Numbered from the stretch's first letter, positions 50,811-59,721 are shown. The stretch: 64,000 nucleotides of DNA from Polaromonas sp. (GCF_029945685.1 NZ_JAQSDA010000006.1:1-64000), one strand, 5' to 3'. Numbers and translations are program-made. Notes: generated from the letters alone by a model not told the origin.

Positions 50811-51403
50811 CAAATCACCTCCACCAGGTTAACCGCGATGCCCAGCATTGACAGCCGACTCACAAACTGCGGCGTCGCTTCCGAAACACGCCCCAGCACG
50901 GCTGATAGGCACAGCTGGTCTGCATCGTCTGCATCGTCCTGCGGCGAGAAAAAGGCCCCAAGCTCTCCATGCGAGTGGATGTCCATCACAAGGTGAACAC
51001 CATCGGGCAGCGGTGGCCTTTCAAATTTGACGTGCCCAGCCGACACCGAAATGTTGGCCAGCGGAAGGTACTGGAATTCCCTTGCCTCTGCGTCCCACAC
51101 GATCCACGCCGCTGTTTCCATCGGAGTGGCCGCCCGGGCTTGCTGAACAAACCGGTCCAACATGGCTTTCGGTACTGGACCGCAGCGCAGGTTGATCCCG
51201 GGCTTCGGGCCTTCACCGTATGGTGTGGGCCGTGCAAAGAGTGCAGAGATCGGCTGGACAGCGTGCAGCCAAGGCCGCGAAACTTCCATGAGAACCCGGT
51301 TCGCCGTGAGGATGAACCGGTCTCCCGTCCCCTCCATCGGACCCAGCGCCGCGAAGCGCGGGGCAAGTACCGTAGGGAACTGGCTCTGGATGATTGCGTC
51401 CAT
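50810..51403 (-). CDS. PRTRC system protein A (JAB/JAMM isopeptidase-like)
   Basis: A 197-residue protein whose C-terminal part has the complete JAMM zinc motif: Glu in METAAWIVWD and H-S-H...S...D in DIHSHGELGAFFSPQDDADD (H-x-H-x7-S-x2-D spacing is exact). JAMM peptidases remove or mature ubiquitin-like tags. The stop (TGA) overlaps the thiF ATG region. The N-terminal half (about 1-90) is a separate domain common to PRTRC-A. Its gene starts at the previous gene's stop, implying coupling. Confidence 0.88.
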   Translation of the reverse strand: MDAIIQSQFPTVLAPRFAALGPMEGTGDRFILTANRVLMEVSRPWLHAVQPISALFARPTPYGEGPKPGINLRCGPVPKAMLDRFVQQARAATPMETAAWIVWDAEAREFQYLPLANISVSAGHVKFERPPLPDGVHLVMDIHSHGELGAFFSPQDDADDADQLCLSAVLGRVSEATPQFVSRLSMLGIAVNLVEVI

Positions 51404-52170
51404 CAGTTTTCTCCCAGGGCGCTCAAGGTCACTCCAAGCGACTTTTTCATCGGCTTGAGCGATTTAACCGGAAACGTCTTCGCTCCGGCTTCGACCAAGT
51501 CAGCGATAAACGCGTAGGGATCCTTGCCAACAATTGGGACGGAGCCGTTGTAATGGGTGAAGACGCTGCTGAAAAACAGAGCCTGCCAGGCAGGAATGTC
51601 TTTCACAGTCTTGCCGGATGGCTTGACCCCGTCTCCCCAGCAAACATCGCCGTTCTCTCCCACGTTCAGCAGTGGCGCGCGAAACAGCAATGTCTCAGTC
51701 GTTGGGCGCTGGTTTTTCTCCAACGCATACACATAGAGGCCCTGGAACGCCCCTCCAGTGGCACGGTTGCGCCGGATTGCAAACACAAGCGCCGGCGTCG
51801 GGACCTTTCCGGTCAGACCCTGAAGCCGCGATTTGCCGGGAGTGTTGTGCATGCTCACGTCGAAGCTCATGAGTTGAACACCTTCAGGCATCCACCAGGC
51901 AAGCAGTGAGTCGTTTGCAACCAGCACGTTGGCCGGAATCACCTCGAAGTCCTGCTTCAGCCCCTGGTGGGCCTGCTGGGCGAGCAACTTGAGGTTTTTG
52001 GAAGTCAGAGTGACGCCTGGCGCCAGCTTAAATCCCGAGTCGATCTTGCGAACGACATGGTGTGTTGCAAAGGTGGTCGCTTCTTCTTGACCATCGGTTC
52101 CATAGAACACGATTGCACTGCGCGGAACGTGGTTCTGCGTACTGGCAATGCCACTAATTGAATTTTGCAT
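51403..52170 (-). CDS. PRTRC system protein B (E2-like)
   Basis: A 255-residue protein matching PRTRC-B/prokaryotic E2 family D. The likely active Cys is in NVGENGDVCWGDG (about residue 195), in the pattern N-V-x3-G-x-V-C-x-G. The N-terminal region reads AIVFYGTDGQEEATTFATHHVV, and LVFAIRRNRATGGAFQGLYVYAL forms the core strands. It is first in the B-A-ThiF operon, which starts past the terminator at 52284. It probably carries the ubiquitin-like thioester from the E1-like enzyme. Confidence 0.85.
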   Translation of the reverse strand: MQNSISGIASTQNHVPRSAIVFYGTDGQEEATTFATHHVVRKIDSGFKLAPGVTLTSKNLKLLAQQAHQGLKQDFEVIPANVLVANDSLLAWWMPEGVQLMSFDVSMHNTPGKSRLQGLTGKVPTPALVFAIRRNRATGGAFQGLYVYALEKNQRPTTETLLFRAPLLNVGENGDVCWGDGVKPSGKTVKDIPAWQALFFSSVFTHYNGSVPIVGKDPYAFIADLVEAGAKTFPVKSLKPMKKSLGVTLSALGEN

Positions 52171-52283
52171 AGTAATAGCGCCGGTGTGCGGCGAATGAAT
52201 GCCTTTCGGCGTAGTCTGAAAATCCGTCAGCTCGGACCCATAAGGTGCTTGAATTATTGCACACGAGATGCCAGTCGTTCAAG

Positions 52284-52318
52284 CAAAAAAAAATCCACCC
52301 GGTTTTACGCGGGTGGAT
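52284..52318 (-). terminator. Rho-independent terminator after PRTRC F gene
   Basis: A nine-base-pair perfect stem (ATCCACCCG / CGGGTGGAT) with an eight-base loop, followed on the minus strand by nine T, 14 bases beyond the F stop. It separates the C-F and B-A-ThiF transcripts. Confidence 0.88.
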
Positions 52319-52331
52319 CTGGGTATGGATT

Positions 52332-53243
52332 TCAAGTGACAAACTTGCTCATTGCTTCGTAGAGCCTCCCCACGGCAACTTGCGTCGCCAACAGGTGCTC
52401 CACGGCTCGAACATCATCCTCCACTTGCTGCGGTTCTGAATCTGCCCGCACTGCAACCTGTAGCACTGACTCGCGGCCCTCGCCGGAGTTGTAGCGATCT
52501 TCCACAACCTCGTCGAGTGCGTGCCGGAGCTGCGCGCTTTCCTCATCCCAAAGGAAAATAAAGCAAGCCTCAACACATGAGTACCGCTCTTCGTCGGAAC
52601 TCTTGACGTGACCGCGCTCTATGACCTGACGGACTTCGAGTATCGCCTTGGCAAGTTCCGCTTCAAGTGGTGACCGGTGTTTGATCGAGTCGCGGAGTTT
52701 CCGCTTCGAGATTACCGGCTTCCTCCCCAGTGGCTTGTAGCCCAGCTCGCTCATGTTGGCATCCCACGCGGAAGGAAGCACACCTGGAAAGTCTGAGGGT
52801 TTGAACGAGGCTTCAGCCTCATCCTCGTCGCCGTCCCAAGAATTCAACTTGAATTCCTCCAGCACATCTGCATCCGTGTCGCAGCAGTACCAGTTCATGT
52901 ATCCATACATGTCACGGATCACTTCGGGCGTCCAGATCTCCAGGCCAAGGTAGGCGACCTGATAAATCGCTTTGGCCGCGTCGTGGGCAAGCGCCTTGTC
53001 GGTGCATCGCTCCATGAATTCCTTCATGTAGATCAGCTTTGGGCAGTCCATGAACAGCTGCACCATAAGCATGTCGCCTCCAAACTCAGGCGAGTTTCCC
53101 GAACGGGAGCTGTATCCAGTCACTTCCGGGTGGATGGATAACTTGTCCTGGGGAAGGTAACTCTTGAGAGTCCCCTGCCAGCGGTCCACGATTTCCACAC
53201 AGGATTTTGCAAGGTCGATATCCGATAGATCCATTGAGTCCAA
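52332..53243 (-). CDS. PRTRC system protein F
   Basis: A 303-residue protein at the position of PRTRC F, with start TTG 53243 or ATG 53234. It has the helical, acidic makeup of that family, including YMKEFMERCTDKALAHDAAKAIYQVAYLG and ECRFIFL-like segments (SCVEACFIFLWDEESAQ). Function is not known for the family. The frame is open for some 70 codons further upstream with plausible content but no start codon, overlapping the 3' part of gene C (see findings), so the annotated N-terminus may be short. Confidence 0.7.
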   Translation of the reverse strand: MDSMDLSDIDLAKSCVEIVDRWQGTLKSYLPQDKLSIHPEVTGYSSRSGNSPEFGGDMLMVQLFMDCPKLIYMKEFMERCTDKALAHDAAKAIYQVAYLGLEIWTPEVIRDMYGYMNWYCCDTDADVLEEFKLNSWDGDEDEAEASFKPSDFPGVLPSAWDANMSELGYKPLGRKPVISKRKLRDSIKHRSPLEAELAKAILEVRQVIERGHVKSSDEERYSCVEACFIFLWDEESAQLRHALDEVVEDRYNSGEGRESVLQVAVRADSEPQQVEDDVRAVEHLLATQVAVGRLYEAMSKFVT

Positions 53244-53347
53244 TATTTCCGGATGAACCCTGCAAAGCGCAGCTGCCAGCCTGGCCAGCCCAGGGTTGAG
53301 TGGAAGCTTGACGGTAAGCTGCTGCAGGTGAGGCGCTTTAATTGGCG

Positions 53348-53770
53348 CTACAACAGCAGAGGACAGCTGAACGAAGACAACGTCATTGCCGTGCCGCCCA
53401 CCTGCGGGTGCAGAATGCGCTTCAAGTCCGCGAGCGACGGTTGGCCGCCAGGTTTGCTGCGGGACTTGCTTGCCTCGGGCGCAGCGGCTTCGAGGCAGCG
53501 GAGAAAAGACGCAACATGCGCCGGCAGCTTTGCCCGGACTTTTTGTGTCGAGCCCTTCGCGGCGGCGCCTTTTGTGCCAGTGGTGCGGTGGAAGGTATAG
53601 GTGAGTTCACCATCCTTGTTCACTGGACCTTGTACTTCGGCGTTCAACAGCTCAGGGTACATGGCCGCCCAGAAGTCCTTGACGGCAGCCGGGCTCAGTG
53701 AGGGATCAGGGTCCGTCAGCGGGTTTCCATTCGACATGAAGACCCGTTTCAATACGGTAGCAGAGACCAA
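53348..53770 (-). CDS. PRTRC system protein C (ubiquitin-like) with C-terminal extension
   Basis: A 140-residue protein from TTG 53770, chosen because AAGGAG lies six bases before it; an ATG at 53788 lies within that site. The first 70 residues follow PRTRC-C/Prok_Ub: LKRVFMSNGNPLTDPDPSLSPAAVKDFWAAMYPELLNAEVQGP..., then YTFHRTTGTKG. Family members usually end soon after the GTKG motif, but here a 70-residue tail rich in Lys, Ala and Leu follows. If protein C is a ubiquitin-like substrate, the JAB protein could trim the tail after glycine. Confidence 0.82.
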   Translation of the reverse strand: MVSATVLKRVFMSNGNPLTDPDPSLSPAAVKDFWAAMYPELLNAEVQGPVNKDGELTYTFHRTTGTKGAAAKGSTQKVRAKLPAHVASFLRCLEAAAPEASKSRSKPGGQPSLADLKRILHPQVGGTAMTLSSFSCPLLL

Positions 53771-54091
53771 AATAAACTCCTTGCGCATAGCGCTATAACA
53801 CGCTCCCGCGGACCCGCACGATGGGGGACTTCACAGGAGGCGCTTGGGATAAATCCACCAGAGAGGTGGAACGAAAGTCAGCGAGCTGACCAGGCGAAAT
53901 AAGGCATCGCGGGCACTACTAAACGCCTCGACTGTAGCAGACTATTTCATAGCCCTCAAGCGCGAGGCAGGCCACCCCTCCCCTATTGGCGGCTCGAGAA
54001 CCGTGTGATACATTGCGGGCAGGTCATACCTCGCCAGCTGGCGCGCAGCCAGCCAATTCCTCGCTCACGCGAGTATTTTCAAAAGGACTTT
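53771..54091. other. Divergent promoter region between PRTRC C and the 54.1 kb gene
   Basis: A 321-base region. It holds an inverted repeat (CCACCAGAGAGGTGG, 53858-53872) and the plus-strand ribosome site AAAGGAC. No gene recognised. Confidence 0.45.
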
Positions 54092-54877
54092 ATGTCACTC
54101 ACTTATCACATCGATAGGAAGGCGCTTGTCTATTGCATCGCGAATGGCCGGGAAACGCGGGTGTTGGATTTCTCCACAGTTCGTGAGGAAGCAAATGCCA
54201 TTGCCGGCATGCTCGGCAAGGTCGACCTGCTCATATCCCCGTCCGAGGATGGCACCATGAACGCATTGGCGAAATATCGGCGGCTGAAGCTGCTGTGCAG
54301 CCGTGAAGGGCGTCGGAGCTTGTGGTTTGATCCACGCGTCAAGCAAAGCGTACGGCACGCTCTACTGACGGCGACGGCGACCCGGCGACCCATCAGGCTG
54401 ATCTACGGCGACCCGGCCAGCGGCAGGGCTTACCTGGAGCACGCCGGTGTGCACGGCTGGATTGCTGCTGGTCAAGATGATGGCGTTATGAGGCCGACTT
54501 TGAGCGAGACCCAAAATCTCGAAACGTCATGCGCAGTTCACGAACTGGACATCGTGCGGGTCATAGATACCAGTTCAACCCTCGACACTTATGTGCACCC
54601 GGAATTCCACATGCCGGACATGGAAGTAGTCGAGAGAAGCGAACGCGGCTTTGAGCTGCACGTGGATGGAAGCCCGATGCTTGTGGCTGAGCACAAGGTG
54701 ACCTTAACGAAGTGGGCCCGGTTCTTTGCGGGATCGAGCCACGACAGTCCGCAGGTGGTGCCGGTGTTTCACCCGGAGTCGGCGGTGATTGAAAAATGGG
54801 CCTGGTCTTTGACGACCGGGCCCATTGTTCCCACTGCACGACCTAAACCTATGGCCTCGCCCCTCAGGGTTTGCTGA
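54092..54877 (+). CDS. Hypothetical protein convergent with rep
   Basis: A 261-residue protein from ATG 54092 with AAAGGAC ribosome site; a longer frame upstream lacks one. The N-terminal half (HIDRKALVYCIANGRETRVLDFSTVREEANAIAG) is followed by a beta-rich part (TRRPIRLIYGDPASGRAYLEHAGVHGWIAAG) and a Trp-containing tail. Similar proteins are found on plasmids, but I cannot name a family. Its end overlaps the rep stop by 14 bases, and a 13-base-pair hairpin occurs within its 3' end (about 54795-54826). Confidence 0.6.
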   Translation: MSLTYHIDRKALVYCIANGRETRVLDFSTVREEANAIAGMLGKVDLLISPSEDGTMNALAKYRRLKLLCSREGRRSLWFDPRVKQSVRHALLTATATRRPIRLIYGDPASGRAYLEHAGVHGWIAAGQDDGVMRPTLSETQNLETSCAVHELDIVRVIDTSSTLDTYVHPEFHMPDMEVVERSERGFELHVDGSPMLVAEHKVTLTKWARFFAGSSHDSPQVVPVFHPESAVIEKWAWSLTTGPIVPTARPKPMASPLRVC

Positions 54878-56159
54878 GCAAGGTTTGCGCAAACTCAAGC
54901 AAGGTATCCGGCGATGGGTCTCCCCAGATATCTCGCATCAACCACTGATAAAACGCTGTCTGTGCAGCCTTTGTAGACTTCGATTTGAGAACCAGGCTCT
55001 TCAGCTCCTGTTGCTCGTTGTAGCGATTCACCAGCGCGGTCTGGTCATCAGCATCAAGCTCCTTGAAATAGTTCTCTGCCTCCACGAGCTGCTGGGCGCG
55101 GTATAGCGCGGCGATGTCAGGCTTAGTGTTCGGTGCCAGCGCTACAGCTTTCGGCTCGACGTCAGTCACTTCTGTGTTGCTTCCCCACTTCTTCTGCAAT
55201 GCCATCCGAAAATACGCCGCGGCGTTCTCGAGCTTGTCGACCTTCTTATTGTTTTTTCGCTCGTTGGTGTAGTTGATCGCACCGCGAACATCCGCCGCGG
55301 AATACTCCTTTACGAGCTTCCTCGCTTCGGAGCTCAGTACGCCAAGCTTGATCATTTGCCCAACCAGGGCAAGTTCGTTTTCATCGAGTGGGTTAACCAC
55401 GGTAGATGTTCTACCTGGTGTAACCTTGAAGAAGACCCCTTCAACCGTCTTGCCGACTTTAGTTTCCCGGAGCTCCACGCTAATCGCTCCCTCGGCGTTA
55501 ACTTCCGCGATAGACGGGTTGAGGACCTTTGCCTTGAATACCTTGTATTGCTCGTACGTTTTGCGGCCTGCGGATTTGCCCAAAATCATGTCGCGGAATA
55601 TTGGCCAGGGCACAATCGCGGTGGTACCCAACTTTTGGAATCGAACACAGTGTTCATAAATTCCGATTGAGCCTACTCGGCGATACTTCCTTACCACCGC
55701 CTCATCAACGAGCGCGTAGATCTCTGGGTTAACCACATGCGGTTTAACTTCTGCGCTGATGCGGAAGCGAATGGTGGAACTGGTTATCTCGACGTCAGGA
55801 AACGGTACCGAAGACTTCCACTTTGATCGCTTCGCTTCCGGTGTGATTACGTCCCAGGCGAAGATCACTCGCTGCAGTGCAGTCGCTGATTCTTTAAGGA
55901 ATTTTCGGTTTTTCGAGTTGAAGTCGATCGCAACCATCATCTCGTCGATCCGCACCGTCCAGAATCCATCTGCGTCCGGTTCGGATGAGTTGGCTTTTTT
56001 CAGCCAGTGGTTGAACATCTTCTTCTGCGTTGCTGTCAGTTCCACCTGAGGCATCGCATGAACGATCTGAACGGGTTTTCTAAAGGGGTCTGGTACTTCC
56101 TTGCCTGGTGGGACAAAGAGAGCGATTTGCTTCTGCGGAGAAGTTGACACCTTGGTCAT
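54864..56159 (-). CDS. rep: Rep_3-family plasmid replication initiator
   Basis: A 431-residue initiator. It has two winged-helix-type halves typical of Rep_3: TATQKKMFNHWLKKAN ... VRIDEMMVAIDFNSKNRKFLKESATALQRVIFAWDVI and IYALVDEAVVRKYRRVGSIGIYEHCVRF...VPWPIFRDMILG, followed by a long C-terminal extension (about 290-431). A large iteron array lies upstream on the minus strand. Two GGTACC elements near the ATG may be Rep binding sites for autoregulation. The extension is longer than in RepA-like proteins and may bind DnaA or DnaB. Confidence 0.88.
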   Translation of the reverse strand: MTKVSTSPQKQIALFVPPGKEVPDPFRKPVQIVHAMPQVELTATQKKMFNHWLKKANSSEPDADGFWTVRIDEMMVAIDFNSKNRKFLKESATALQRVIFAWDVITPEAKRSKWKSSVPFPDVEITSSTIRFRISAEVKPHVVNPEIYALVDEAVVRKYRRVGSIGIYEHCVRFQKLGTTAIVPWPIFRDMILGKSAGRKTYEQYKVFKAKVLNPSIAEVNAEGAISVELRETKVGKTVEGVFFKVTPGRTSTVVNPLDENELALVGQMIKLGVLSSEARKLVKEYSAADVRGAINYTNERKNNKKVDKLENAAAYFRMALQKKWGSNTEVTDVEPKAVALAPNTKPDIAALYRAQQLVEAENYFKELDADDQTALVNRYNEQQELKSLVLKSKSTKAAQTAFYQWLMRDIWGDPSPDTLLEFAQTLLSKP

Positions 56160-56355
56160 GCAGGGTACCGGTTCGGAGGAGTTGCTCGGATGGTACCTAT
56201 GGAACCTTTTTAGCGCAATCCTTTTTTTCTCCCCTCTTCGATTTCAAAATGGTCGGACGCCAGCTGTTGTGTATTCTTTTAAGAGAACACTTTAAAACCT
56301 TTAATACATTTAGGAGGCCTGAAACGTAGTATCCATGCGGGTTCCAAGAGGGTGT

Positions 56356-57097
56356 GGTACCCGGCACTGGGTGAATGGGGACCCGAAGATGGGGCGGAAG
56401 GTAGACGCCAATGGGGACTTGGTAACCGGCATTGGGTTTGAAGGTATGTGGATATGGGCTTGAAGGTACCCGTTGATGGGGTTTAAGTTAGGTACCGATT
56501 AGTGGGTGATTGTGAAGGTACCTGAAGGTGGGCGGGAAATTGGTATACGTTTGTGGGGTAGACGTGAAGGCTCACGACATTTGATGGTGCATCTTGCGTT
56601 GAAGATCTGCAGCATGAAGTGGTGTCTCACCCTCAAAGGTATACATTTTTGGGGCACCAGCGGTGGTACCCATTTGTGGGGTTGAGTGTAGGTACCCAAG
56701 AGTGGGTTTTCATCTGTTGCCCGGTACGCGACCCCGTCGCGACGGATTGATGGATTGCTCTCGGTCGCAGTCATCTTTCAGGTACCGTCTTTTGGGTATT
56801 TTGGTAGGTATCCGTTTATGGGGGCAGTTCAGGCGGGATTGCAGCTTGTGGCAGGGCGCCTTTGGTTGGCAAACTTGTCTCTCACATCTCCGGCAGCCAG
56901 TAGGTATCCACAAATGGGGCGGCGTGAAGGTATCCGTTTATGGGATAGCCAGAGGTACCCGTCTATGGGGCGCTATGGCTCGAAACGCTGCGTAGGCCCA
57001 TGTCAGGTGGGCGAATTTGGCAGTTAGGTACCCGAACATGGGGCAAAAATAGGCTTGTTTGCGCCCTTGGAAAGATGAAACCCCATGGCCGGGTACC
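56356..57097. repeat. Origin iteron array (18 direct copies + 1 inverted)
   Basis: Eighteen direct copies of a 17-base element with consensus GGTACCCGTNNATGGGG begin at 56356, 56378, 56400, 56421, 56443, 56465, 56491, 56517, 56542, 56638, 56665, 56691, 56781, 56807, 56903, 56929, 56954 and 57027. One inverted copy is at 57081-57097. Spacing is 21-22 bases in the first six, then 25-27 in the others, i.e. about two helical turns and slightly more. An element at 56903 overlaps a DnaA-box-like TATCCACA. This is the likely replication origin and incompatibility locus. Confidence 0.9.
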
Positions 57098-57217
57098 TAA
57101 TAGTAGAAAAACGCTTATTTTCAGCTTGGCAAATCCGGCAAATGCGCAATTTTGGGGCGTGAAATAGGGATTGCAGGGAGAGTGACTGCTCACAGCCTTT
57201 GCTCTCCCCGTAATTCT

Positions 57218-58348
57218 CTAAGACGCGGGCCCCAACTCGTATTGGCCCGAGCAGGCCTTTTCAATCAGGCTTTTGAGTTCCTCACACGCAGCCGGCGTGA
57301 GACCTTTCATGCTCAAGTCGAGCTGGCCCCTGGAGGGGAAAACTTTGATGACCCCTTTCGCACCGGAGTAGCTAATGTTGCTCGACTCGGCCCGTTGCCG
57401 TGTCTTTGGACCTTCGAGCTTGGACTTTATGAGCGATTGGACCTGCGTTTTGCTCAGATCCTTCGTCTGGATCTCGTCAATGATCTCGCTGGCCAAGAGT
57501 TCATATTCGACTTCCTTCTCGGCGAAGTCTGGTTGCACAAAAATGCCACTGATCTCGTAGGCAATGGTGAAGGCGCTGGTTTGCTCGTGGTCGGCCATCT
57601 TCCTCATCAGCCGCTCCGGGATCTTGCCGATGCGGAAAAGCATGTTCACCTGAGACTTGGTCATTGGTGAGCCGTCGCGCTGCGTCAGATCCTTGCCGGC
57701 CTCTTCTTGCGTGGCGTACACGCCGTCATTGATGAGACAAGTGATACGGTAAGCGGTGTCGAGAGCTGTGTGGTCGCTTCGTTCGTCGTTGAGCCTGGCT
57801 GACTCTTTGTAGAGCTCTCGACGGTTCGCAGGTTCTGCCACGATCCGCACGAGCAGCACAGGCCGGCCCCCGCTTCGCGCGGCGCGCAGCCGCGTTCCGC
57901 CGTTGATGAGAATGACGCGGCCGTTTTTGACGAAACCGTTTGCGGGGTCGTCCTGGTCGTTTTTCTGCAGCGACTCTGAGATCCGGTCGACGTCTGCGGC
58001 ACGGTAAAAGTGGCGTGCGCCGTCTGGATTGGGGTCGACAAGACCGAGAGGAATTGAATAGACCATTCCGACCTGACAGGTCGACGGATCGAACACCGTG
58101 CCGGGGGGCGCGGAAAGGCTTCTAGGTGCGCTTGCGCCTTCGCCCGGGACCGCTGCGACATCGCGCTGCGAAGGCCGCGCAAGCCCGTGTGGCAGCTCGC
58201 TGGTGATACCGCGCGCCACTGCGAATCGGTTCTCAGCTTTTTCGGCTGAATGTGCCGCCATCTCGGACATGGCGGAATCCAAATTCAAGGAAACCTTTGG
58301 AACGCTGGGCCGTTTTGCTGCCGGCGTTTGGCTTTTCGATTTGCTCAT
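57218..58348 (-). CDS. parB: ParB-like partition protein
   Basis: A 376-residue ParB. The N-terminal region is basic and variable. It has the ParB pattern IPLGLVDPNPDGARHFYRAADVDRISESLQKNDQDDPANGFVKNGRVILINGGTRLRAARSGG (about 100-160), followed by an HTH region (TKSQVNMLFRIGKIPERLMRKMADHEQ) and a C-terminal dimer domain. It overlaps parA by four bases (ATGA). It should bind the palindromic sites at 59.3-59.7 kb. Confidence 0.9.
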   Translation of the reverse strand: MSKSKSQTPAAKRPSVPKVSLNLDSAMSEMAAHSAEKAENRFAVARGITSELPHGLARPSQRDVAAVPGEGASAPRSLSAPPGTVFDPSTCQVGMVYSIPLGLVDPNPDGARHFYRAADVDRISESLQKNDQDDPANGFVKNGRVILINGGTRLRAARSGGRPVLLVRIVAEPANRRELYKESARLNDERSDHTALDTAYRITCLINDGVYATQEEAGKDLTQRDGSPMTKSQVNMLFRIGKIPERLMRKMADHEQTSAFTIAYEISGIFVQPDFAEKEVEYELLASEIIDEIQTKDLSKTQVQSLIKSKLEGPKTRQRAESSNISYSGAKGVIKVFPSRGQLDLSMKGLTPAACEELKSLIEKACSGQYELGPAS

Positions 58349-59079
58349 GACTGTCCTTCCGTTGCGGCGGCCGTGTCGGGCAAGCCAAGGATGTTCAAGA
58401 TTGCGTCGACCATTTCTTCGATCTCTCGGACCGAATCCTCACTCCCACGGAGCGAATGGGCTGTGGCGCCGATGAGCATGGAGCGCGTGTAGGCTTTCCT
58501 GTCGCCGAGCGACACGACTTCTCTGTTCTTGCGATCGCCGCGCTGCGTCAGCACTGGGAATGCCGTATCAGCTAATAGGTCGCCGACGGCCTTTCGATCG
58601 TCTGTCATGTGCATGCGTGCGGCTACCGGCACCACCCTAGCGGGAATCTTTCGGCCGCTCATTTCAATTGCCTTTTTCACCAGCAGCTTGGCCGCATGAA
58701 GTGCAGCGATGTCCGGGGGATTCAATTTCGTCGGGATGATGACGAGATCACTCACCAGGAGCGCCTGCCACGTTGCAGGCTGCTCGACTGATGGGGCGCA
58801 GTCGAGGACGATGATTTCGTGTTTTGTGGATTGAGTTTCGAGCTGCGCATTGAGGTTTTCGCCATAGCGGTGACCGGTCCAACTCGTTGCTTTGAAATTC
58901 ACTCCGCCGCGTTGCGCCAGCCACTTGGCACTAGATTCCTGCGGGTCGAGGTCAGCGACAAGCACGTCGTAGCCGCGGATTCCCAACGTCCCGGCGAGTT
59001 GGCATGTCGTAGTCGTTTTACCGCTGCCGCCCTTTTCGTTGAATACGGTGATTATTTTTGCTTGCGGGTTATTTGACAC
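58345..59079 (-). CDS. parA: ParA-family partition ATPase
   Basis: A 244-residue Walker-type ATPase with deviant Walker A KGGSGKTTTT (about residues 16-25), the A' motif (VLVADLDPQESSAKWL) and Walker B (IIVLDCAPS). It lacks an N-terminal HTH, so it is a type Ib-like short ParA. It is upstream of parB and downstream of the palindrome cluster, the usual parA-parB-parS layout. Confidence 0.93.
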   Translation of the reverse strand: MSNNPQAKIITVFNEKGGSGKTTTTCQLAGTLGIRGYDVLVADLDPQESSAKWLAQRGGVNFKATSWTGHRYGENLNAQLETQSTKHEIIVLDCAPSVEQPATWQALLVSDLVIIPTKLNPPDIAALHAAKLLVKKAIEMSGRKIPARVVPVAARMHMTDDRKAVGDLLADTAFPVLTQRGDRKNREVVSLGDRKAYTRSMLIGATAHSLRGSEDSVREIEEMVDAILNILGLPDTAAATEGQS

Positions 59080-59285
59080 TGTCGAATCCTTCTTAATATC
59101 GAATTAAAATGATAATCCGGCTTGTGAGAACTTAGCCCACGACTGCTGGATTGTAGGCGCGAGTATCAGATATGTCGAGCAATCACTTGCCACTATTTGT
59201 GATCTGAGTGTTTATATTGCCAAAGTCACTCTAATGTTCAAGATAACGACGCCCAAATCTCAGGCGCTGAAAGGTCTACCTGAAA

Positions 59286-59721
59286 GTTCAACCAGTTGAA
59301 CTTCGGCCTGCTCGGTTGGTTCAAGACCCAATACGGATCTTGACTATCTGACTCGCGTGGCTGCTGACGCTGCACTCTCCAGTTCAACCGGTTGAACCGC
59401 AAAGGCAAATGGGAAGTGGTCGACCCCATCAAACAGAGCGGTAGGAAGTTCAACCGGTTGAACCTGTCGCGCCACTCGAACACTGACGGCAGCTGGATCT
59501 GTGCGCAAGTGCCGGCAAAGCAGTTGCGTGATCCGATCGCGCCGCCGCATCGGAGCGAGCAAGCGTAGGTGGCATGTGATTTTTTCTGCCAATCCATTTG
59601 ACTGCTAACCTCCCCGCTGTAGTCCGGAGTTCAACCGGTTGAACCCTTTTGGAGTGGGGCAACCAGGCTAGGGGAGTGCGGCAAATTGAAGGCTCGCGGT
59701 GCAAGGTTCAACCGGTTGAAC
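59286..59721. repeat. Centromere-like palindrome cluster (five copies)
   Basis: Five copies of the perfect 16-base palindrome GTTCAACCGGTTGAAC occur at 59382-59397, 59448-59463, 59629-59644 and 59706-59721, plus a one-mismatch copy at 59286-59301 (C-to-A at base 9). Distances between starts are 96, 66, 181 and 77 bases. They lie between the parA promoter and the recombinase gene. The most likely role is a ParB-binding centromere (parS). Confidence 0.88.

Noticed and set aside
54795-54826. Hairpin inside the 3' end of the 54.1 kb gene as terminator
   Set aside because: It lies within the reading frame and has no T-run; recorded only as a secondary structure.
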